Part shown: one piece after another, positions 15,524 to 20,656 of the stretch
Numbering within the stretch: the stretch's first letter is position 1
Layout of the letters: each line of letters begins with the position of its first letter
Assembly: GCA_964353405.1 (NCBI GenBank)
Contig: CAYGWJ010000331.1
Coordinates: forward strand, 1 to 20,656
Source: JBGLNJ01 sp964353405
GTDB taxonomy: Bacteria > Chloroflexota > Anaerolineae > Fen-1058
DNA length: 20,656 nucleotides
Reading direction: 5' to 3'
Translations under genes and position numbers: made by a program
The notes under the pieces: generated by a model
What the model was told of the DNA's origin: nothing
The model's input: only the letters and a program-made list of their open reading frames with translations
Database searches by the model: none

Positions 15524-17206
15524 TTAGCGCATCGGATCGGCGCGCTCGCTCGACGTGACCGCCACATCCGAAGCGTCGGGCGAATGACCGTTTCCGCCAA
15601 ACCATCGCGCCACGGGATTGCGCCGCGAGCGCTTTTTGCGCTGGCCATCGCCGGCATAGTAATAGGTATACTGGTAGGCGTACGAATAGTAGCCTGAGCG
15701 GGAAGTCGAGATGCGGTTGAGCGCCACACCCAGCAGCCGCGCGTTCGCAGCCCGCAGCGCATCGAGCGCCCGCGCCAAGACGGCGCGCCGGGTGTTGCCC
15801 GCATCGACCACCAGCAGCGTGCCATCCACCTGGCGAGCCAGCAACACCGGGTCGGTGACGACCATGACGGGCGGGCTGTCCAGGATCAGGATATCGGCGT
15901 GCTGCTTCAGCTCGTCCAGCACCTGCGCCATTCGTTGGCTGCCCAATAGCTCGGCGGGATTGGGCGCCAGCGGGCCGCTGCTCATCACACGCAAGTTGTC
16001 AATCTCGGTGGCTTGCAGGTATTCCTCCACCGGCGCCTGACCGTCCATCAGCGCCGTCGTCAACCCGCGCTGGTCAGAGAGGCCGAAATATTTGTGCTGC
16101 ACGGGACGGCGCAGGTCCGAATCCACCAGCACCACCCGCTTGCCCGACTGCGCCATCACCACCGCCAGGTTGGCTGCCGTCGTGGACTTGCCCTCGGTGG
16201 GATTGCCGCTGGTCACCAGCAAACTCGATAGCGGCTTGTCTACGCTGCCGAACTGGATGTTCGTCCGCAGCACGCGATAAGCTTCCGAAATGGGCGAGCG
16301 CGGCGCGTGCGCGGTGATGAGCTTGGTCGGCTCGCCACCTTCGATGCGCGCGATGAGGCCGAGCGTGGGCGCTTGCGCCACCTGCTCCACATCGTCCGGC
16401 GTCTTGATGGTGTCGTCCAGGTATTCGATGAGGAACGCCATGCCCAACGCCAGCAGCGCGCCGACGACCGCCGCCAGCGCCGTATTCGTCAACGTGCGCG
16501 GACGCACCGGCGCTATGGGCGCCTCGGCTTCTTGCGCCACGCTGACACTGTTGGTGGCCTGCATCTCGGCCAATCGCACCTGCGTCAGGTTGTTCATCAG
16601 GCTGGTATTGTTGCTGCGATATTGGGCCAGCGTCGTCTGCAATTGCGCCCGGCGCGCTTCTTCCGAAGGGGAAAGCGGCCCGCGCAGCGAATCAATCTCG
16701 ACCTGGGTCGTGGCGACATCTTTTTCCACTTGCTGAATCTGGTTGGTGAGGCTGTCTTTGAGCGCGGTGTACCGGCTCAACTGCTGCGCTTCGTTCATGT
16801 CCTTGAACACCTGCGCGACGGTGTTGGCAATGGCCGCCGCCAGGGCCGGATCGGTGTCTTCGACCGAGACGCGGAGCAACTGCGTATCGCGCACCAGTTG
16901 CACCTGGACGACCGGCAGCTTGGACAGGCCCAACTTGTCCGCCACCGGGCCCAGCACCTTGGGTGTGCGGAGCAATTCCGAATAAGTGCGGGCCAGCCGC
17001 TCGCTGGTGAGGAGGGAGGTATAATCGCTGTTCGCAAAGCCAAAAGACGGCGCGTGATTGATGAGCAGCGTCACCGTCGCCGAATAGACCGGCGTCGTCC
17101 TCCGGCAGACGACGTAGGCCGCGCCGGCCGCCAGCGCCGTGCCCAGCACGATCAGCCATAGCCAGCGCCACACCAATAATGCGTAACGCCTCAATTCGAT
17201 ACCCAC
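15524..17206 (-). CDS. Polysaccharide chain-length regulator fused to BY-kinase (Wzz/CapB-like tyrosine autokinase)
   Basis: This 560-residue protein has a Wzz-type N-terminal membrane helix (about residues 11-33), an extracytoplasmic coiled-coil domain, and a second helix (about 240-261) preceded by PVRPRTLTNT. A cytoplasmic BY-kinase domain follows with Walker A GNPTEGKST (334-342), Walker A' VLVDSDLRRP (359-368) and Walker B ILILDSPP (439-446). Eight tyrosines cluster at 506-517 (YYSYAYQYTYYY), the expected autophosphorylation sites, followed by a basic tail of about 40 residues. Such proteins control capsule or exopolysaccharide polymerisation and export. The GTG at 17206 is directly preceded by AGGAGG with no spacing, so the in-frame TTG at 17194 (12 bases after the AGGAGG) may be the true start. 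A promoter lies at 17342-17370. Confidence 0.93.
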   Translation of the reverse strand: MGIELRRYALLVWRWLWLIVLGTALAAGAAYVVCRRTTPVYSATVTLLINHAPSFGFANSDYTSLLTSERLARTYSELLRTPKVLGPVADKLGLSKLPVVQVQLVRDTQLLRVSVEDTDPALAAAIANTVAQVFKDMNEAQQLSRYTALKDSLTNQIQQVEKDVATTQVEIDSLRGPLSPSEEARRAQLQTTLAQYRSNNTSLMNNLTQVRLAEMQATNSVSVAQEAEAPIAPVRPRTLTNTALAAVVGALLALGMAFLIEYLDDTIKTPDDVEQVAQAPTLGLIARIEGGEPTKLITAHAPRSPISEAYRVLRTNIQFGSVDKPLSSLLVTSGNPTEGKSTTAANLAVVMAQSGKRVVLVDSDLRRPVQHKYFGLSDQRGLTTALMDGQAPVEEYLQATEIDNLRVMSSGPLAPNPAELLGSQRMAQVLDELKQHADILILDSPPVMVVTDPVLLARQVDGTLLVVDAGNTRRAVLARALDALRAANARLLGVALNRISTSRSGYYSYAYQYTYYYAGDGQRKKRSRRNPVARWFGGNGHSPDASDVAVTSSERADPMR

Positions 17207-17341
17207 CCTCCTGCTCCGGCAAGTTTCTTTCCTGCGCGTCCGCCAATTCGAGCATGGGCATGCGCAACTTTTCCGGCAACCACTGCACGGCCTACAAATA
17301 GCTCACACGCTCCCTCCCATCAACCCGTATCTCTTGCGCTC

Positions 17342-17370
17342 AGTATACCATTCATTCAGGCCGATAACAA
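17342..17370 (-). promoter_or_regulatory. Extended -10 sigma70-type promoter of the Wzz/BY-kinase gene
   Basis: On the minus strand: TTGTTA (17370-17365), a 17-bp spacer ending in TGG, then TATACT (17347-17342). The TGn before the -10 makes it an extended -10 promoter. The predicted leader is about 130 bases. The remainder of the 223-base gap between the kinase start and the ABC fragment shows no other gene or clear structure. Confidence 0.65.
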
Positions 17371-17429
17371 GAATCCGCGCGAATGCCCCTGAAATCCAGG
17401 CAGCAGCATGCCAGTTGCTTGTTGATCCA

Positions 17430-17950
17430 TCAGATTTTACTTGTCACTCGTTGGTGGGCAACCAATGAACGGTAATAGTCGTTGCTGTCTACAAGCTCCT
17501 GGTGCGCTCCCGTCGCCACCAGTCGCTGTTCATTCAACAATAGGATGCGATCCGAAGCCTGAATGGTTGAAAGCCGGTGCGCTACCACAAACAGTGTCTT
17601 GCCCCGCACCAGCGCCGGCAGCGCATCAAAGATTGACTTTTCGACGAGGCTATCGAGTGAGGAGGTCGGCTCATCCAACACCAGGATGTCCGGGTCTTTG
17701 ATCAGCGCCCGGGCAATAGACAGGCGCTGCTTTTGCCCTTCCGACAGGTTGACGCCGCGTTCGCCGACCGGAGAACTATATCCCTGCGGCAGGCTGACGA
17801 TGAACTCGTGGATGCTGGCGGCCCTGGCGGCCCGAATGACCTGTTCCTCGCCGGCCTCGGGATTCCCGTAGAGTAAGTTCTCCATGAGTGTGCCGGAGAG
17901 GAGCAGCGGGGCCTGGGAGACATAGCCGATGCGCTGGCGCAGGGAGCCTA
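17430..17950 (-). pseudogene. ABC exporter, C-terminal ATPase fragment cut by an IS element
   Basis: Reading from the IS boundary, the frame gives LGSLRQRIGYVSQAPLLLSG (Q-loop) and runs on to the stop at 17430. Also present are the signature LSEGQKQRLS, Walker B ILVLDEPTSS, the D-loop and the H-switch VAHRLST. Missing are Walker A and the whole transmembrane domain expected in an MsbA-type exporter of about 600 residues. The first ATG inside (17885) would give a 151-residue remnant that cannot bind ATP normally. The missing N-terminal part is not found on the other side of the IS, where a Wzz gene stands instead, so sequence has been lost. The original protein was probably a flippase or exporter of the polysaccharide locus. 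Confidence 0.85.
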
Positions 17951-17951
17951 G

Positions 17952-19642
17952 GAGTCTGCTGAAAAACCCTACCTAACGAACGAATCCGTTCCCGCTCTGG
18001 GATAAGTGACGCGCCGCAAGCAGTCTCGGCGGCTCAGGCCGCGGGCGACGGAGTAATCACTTTACCCGCACGGGGCATTCATGGCCCTCTTCATATCGGA
18101 TTCATGTTCACCCCATCGCCATCAAGATGTTGCGCATCCAATTCATGTCGCCCTCAAAGAGCTTGAACAATCGTTTGACGCCGAAGGCGGACCGCCGCAC
18201 CGGTCCATTGGGCTTGCAGGAAGCTCAAGACCGTTCCCAGGTAACGGGCCTGCTTGGAACCATGCTCGGTCAACTCGGCGATTTTGCGTTCGACGGCGGC
18301 ACGCAACCGGTAGGTGTCTTTGAACTCAGCGGTCTGTTGGCGCTGACGGGCGGCTTGGAGCAGGGCTTGTGATAATGCCGAGTAACGGTGCGCCCTTGCG
18401 TTTGACTGTGGACACACCGCGCGAACAGCGGGCAGGCCACACAAGTGGCGCGGTCGAAGGTGAAACTCTGGACGGTGCGCTTCTGGTTGTCCTTGACCAA
18501 CTTGTAGGTCGTCGTGGTGTGACCTTGCGGACACGTCACGGTGCTGGCTTGTAGGTCAATCGTAAAGTTGGCTTTGGACACCTCGGCATCGTGCGGCACT
18601 GCCAACGGCGAGACCAAGTCCACCTCCTGCGTCTGACAGCCGGCGCGGTTGTCGCCTGTCCCATACGCGCCATCGGCAATAGCACGCTCAACGGTTAACC
18701 CGCTCTGTTCTTCGACCACATCTATCACCGTCATCAAATCGCGCCCATCCCCGGCATTCGCTGGCACAGGTTCGATGGCGACGATCAGTTCACTCGTCTG
18801 TTCTTCGGCGACCTGGAGTTTGCGCCCATCGAAGCGCTGCGAGGCGCTCTTGCGCCCGTGCCGCATCTCCACATCGGTCAAACTGACGATACGGTCTTCC
18901 GCCACACCTTCGCCGATCTGTGGGGCGCCCGCCTCATCCGTGGTCAGATCATCCCCCAGAATCTTGGTCAGCAGCCAAGCCGCTGTGCGCACCTCCGGCT
19001 CATCAGCTTGTTGCAACGCCAAGTCTAGCGTCGCTTCCGCATCCCGCACCAAGACCTTCAACTGCGCCGCCCGCGCGGCCGGGTCGGCCCAATCAATGTC
19101 CGCCTTGCGGTCGCTGTCCAGATACGCGGTCAAGTCGGCCGACAGCCCGCGCTTTTTGGCGGGCAGGTGGTAGCCCGCCACCTTCAACACGCGTCGGATG
19201 CCCTTGCGGATCAGCGTGCAGGTGTCTTGCACCGCCCCCGCGCCGTGTTGGGCCATCGAGTCCACCAACACCGTGATCTTGTCCGGTAGAAAACCCGCTT
19301 CCCGTCCGACACGAATTAGGCGATTGAAGGCATACCGCTCTTGCTCATGCTTGACCAGCCGCCCGCGAAACACGCTCAGTGACGATGGATGGGGCGGTTC
19401 AAAATCCAACGGCAAGTTCATCATCTCTGAACAGAACGTCGTTCACCGCGCCCATCTGCGCGTGAAACGAATTCGCCGGCACGCGATGCGGCCAGGCGTG
19501 AGCTTCAAACAAACTGCGCTGCGGATCACGGCGTCCTAACATGGGTGTCGCTCCTCGATCAAGATGTTGTCACCAGTGAGAACACCATTCGCCGTGAAAA
19601 GTCTCACGCCAGCGAAAAACAGGAGACTTTTTCAGCACTCTC
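17952..19642 (-). mobile_element. IS1182-like insertion sequence, decayed
   Basis: The element of about 1.69 kb has imperfect terminal inverted repeats. The left end reads GAGTCTGCTGAAAAA (17952-17966) and the right end, on the opposite strand, GAGAGTGCTGAAAAA (19642-19628): 13 of 15 bases agree. CTAG stands directly outside both ends (17948-17951 and 19643-19646), consistent with a 4-bp target duplication or two separate CTAG targets. It carries one transposase reading frame on the minus strand, now broken. The tail from 17952 to 18107 has no gene. The flanking genes do not rejoin into one protein, so a deletion accompanied or followed insertion. Confidence 0.8.
18108..19542 (-). pseudogene. 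IS1182-family transposase, broken by a deletion and two frameshifts
   Basis: The natural start is the ATG at 19542 (MLGRRDPQRSLFEAHAWPHR), with GAGGAG eight bases upstream. This frame reads to VNDVLFRDDELAVGF and stops near 19399. The main frame resumes as NLPLDFEPPHPSSLSVFRGR; compared with my memory of intact family members, roughly 45 residues between FRDD and NLPLD are missing. It continues with VLVDSMAQHGAGAVQDT and AIADGAYGTGDN (two catalytic Asp regions) to about 18375. There the reading shifts by one base: ALLQAARQRQQTAEFKDTYR and AAVERKIAEL, with the catalytic Glu, are in a different frame. A second shift near 18200 restores the first frame for VKRLFKLFEGDMNWMRNILM and a stop at 18108. 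No active transposase can be made without repair. Confidence 0.83.
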
Positions 19643-19646
19643 CTAG

Positions 19647-20296
19647 CGCCAGCAGCGCCCCCACCACCGCGGCCAGCAGAGTGTTGGTCAGCGTCCGAGG
19701 TCGAATTGGGCCGGCGGGCGCACGGGCGTTTTGCACAATGATCACGCCGTTGGTGGCTTGGGCTTCGGCCAGGCGCACCTGGGTGAGATTATCCGTCAAG
19801 CTGACCAGGTTGCTGCGATACTGGGCAAGCGTCGTCTGCAATTGAGCGCGGCGTCCTTCCTCGGTCGGGGAAAGCGGCCCGCGCAATGCATCCAGCTCGA
19901 CTTGCGTGGCCGCAACGGATTGCTCCGCCTCCGCCATCTGGCTGCCCAGGCTGTCCTTCAAGGTGACAAAACGGTCCAGTTGCTCTCTCTCATTCCGTTC
20001 CTTTAATACTTCTGCGATCGCGTTGGCGCTTTCGGCCGCCAACGCCGGATCGGTGTCTTGGACCGTGACGTCGAGCAACTGCGTGTTGCGAACCGATTTA
20101 ACCTGCACTCGCCCGGCCAGCTCCTCGCCCGTCATTGGCCAAGACAGGCGCGCGCCCGCCGGGTCGAGCACATCCGGCATGCGCAACAACTCGGAATAGG
20201 TCTGGAGCAGCTCCTCGCTGAGGATCACAGAGTTATAATCCATCGAAGATGCATCGGCAGATTTTAGATTGATCCGGATGGTCGCGGTAGCCGTCT
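19647..20296 (-). pseudogene. Wzz-like chain-length regulator fragment, truncated at both ends
   Basis: The frame reads ATIRINLKSADASSMDYNSV (from about 20296), then YSELLRMPDVLDP, VTVQDTDPALAAESANAIAE, LDALRGPLSPTEEGRRAQLQ and LAAVVGALLALG. It matches the N-terminal 40% of the intact Wzz/BY-kinase at 15524-17206 (residues about 41-255). It breaks exactly at the CTAG next to the IS, in the second membrane helix, where the intact protein continues MAFLIEYLDD. Upstream, a TAG stands where a Tyr codon is expected and the homology ends, so the first membrane helix is also gone. The first internal ATG is at 20243. Whether a kinase domain was once attached cannot be known. It is a diverged paralogue rather than a recent copy. 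Confidence 0.85.
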
Positions 20297-20340
20297 AGCA
20301 TCAGGCTTGCACAGCGCCTTAACAACTGAATAATTGGAAC

Positions 20341-20369
20341 TTGACAGCCGGGCCAAATCGCGGTAAGCT
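20341..20369 (+). promoter_or_regulatory. Probable promoter of the plus-strand transposase-like gene
   Basis: A perfect TTGACA (20341-20346) is followed by a 17-bp spacer and TAAGCT (20364-20369). The -10 is weak (three of six), but position and spacing fit. A GGAG ribosome-binding site lies at 20390-20393, before the GTG at 20401. Confidence 0.5.
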
Positions 20370-20400
20370 GTGCTCCAACTTTTTGTTATTGGAGATAGAT

Positions 20401-20656
20401 CGTGAGCCACCCGCCTGCCGTGCGTGAAAAAGCCCAGAGTCTGGAACAGCTTCTGCAACGCCTGGAAGCTGGCGAACGTCTCATTTCGGTGCGAGCCGAA
20501 CTGGGACTGGATGTCAAAGCCGCGGAGGTGCCGCTCCTGCGCGCCAAGTACGAAGCGAGTGGGCAGACCTGGGAGTCGCTGCTGGATGGTCGGTACGGTC
20601 ACCCCCAGACGGCCCATTCGGCGCTGCGCGAATGGATGTACCAGCGCAAGCGCGAA
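20401..20656 (+). CDS. Helix-turn-helix protein, probable transposase N-terminus (partial)
   Basis: The plus-strand frame opens with GTG at 20401, seven bases after a GGAG ribosome-binding site, and stays open to the right edge (85 codons). It reads SHPPAVREKAQSLEQLLQRL, then ISVRAELGLDVKAAEVPLLR, AKYEASGQTWESLLDGRYGH and ALREWMYQRKRE. The first part looks like a helix-turn-helix, and the DGRYG...REWMYQRKRE segment resembles the N-terminal region of some DDE transposases, as far as I recall. The catalytic part would lie outside the window. A regulator is the alternative. It is the only convincing plus-strand gene in the window and interrupts the Wzz paralogue, which supports a mobile element. 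Confidence 0.55.

Larger units (their letters stand above)
20297..20656 (+). mobile_element. Probable second mobile element, left end (partial)
   Basis: Homology to Wzz stops at about 20296. From there the sequence changes character, and a plus-strand transposase-like gene begins at 20401 and leaves the window. The about 100 bases between hold a promoter and no gene. The exact end, its inverted repeat and any target duplication cannot be fixed without the other end of the element. Confidence 0.5.

Noticed and set aside
16307..17161. Plus-strand open frame opposite the Wzz/BY-kinase
   Set aside because: Arg/His-rich shadow of a gene with complete Walker motifs on the other strand.
17430..20296. 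A genuine Wzz-ABC fusion protein interrupted by an IS
   Set aside because: The joined reading would lack the ABC transmembrane domain and Walker A and would end Wzz within a membrane helix, so it cannot be an original gene.
20264..20617. Minus-strand open frame at the right edge
   Set aside because: It crosses the Wzz junction out of the Wzz frame; the plus-strand frame from 20401 has a promoter, ribosome-binding site and helix-turn-helix-like sequence.

Overview
The window is GC-rich bacterial DNA. Nearly every gene lies on the minus strand, with short gaps or overlapping start/stop codons. The best guess is a member of the Chloroflexota (Anaerolineae-like) or another environmental lineage of similar style. 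This rests on the many YfhO-type and related polytopic glycan membrane proteins, the Pro/Thr-rich linkers, and the 7-8 bp tandem repeats inside genes. No rRNA or marker gene is present, so the assignment is an inference. No tRNA, rRNA or CRISPR array was seen.

Region 1 (1-10515, minus strand) looks like one long operon. A sigma70-like promoter (10487-10515) precedes a Mg-chelatase-I/MoxR-like AAA+ ATPase. A small membrane protein follows, then two copies of a two-gene module (uncharacterised polytopic protein + YfhO-like protein), then a further GT-C-like membrane protein that runs off the left edge. Most junctions overlap (ATGA or TGATG). The module products are probably lipid-linked glycosyl transfer or glycan-decorating enzymes of the cell envelope. 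Several of these genes carry short tandem repeats inside the coding sequence.

Region 2 (10539-14050, minus strand) holds a Nudix hydrolase and an MFS transporter one base apart. Upstream of them is a membrane-anchored protein that joins a TolB/PD40 beta-propeller to an M15-peptidase-like C-terminal domain. It has a textbook promoter whose predicted start site falls on its ATG, suggesting a leaderless mRNA.

Region 3 (14051-17370) begins with an intergenic stretch that can fold as a three-way junction, plus a terminator-like hairpin. Next come an HlyD-like membrane-fusion lipoprotein and a fused Wzz/BY-kinase (polysaccharide chain-length regulator and tyrosine autokinase) with its own extended -10 promoter. 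This points to capsule or exopolysaccharide export.

Region 4 (17430-20656) is a damaged part of the same kind of locus. An ABC exporter has lost everything before its Q-loop, and a second Wzz paralogue has lost both ends. Between them sits a decayed IS1182-like element (17952-19642) bounded by CTAG on both sides. A second mobile element, on the plus strand, appears to have cut the N-terminal part of the Wzz paralogue and continues past the right edge.
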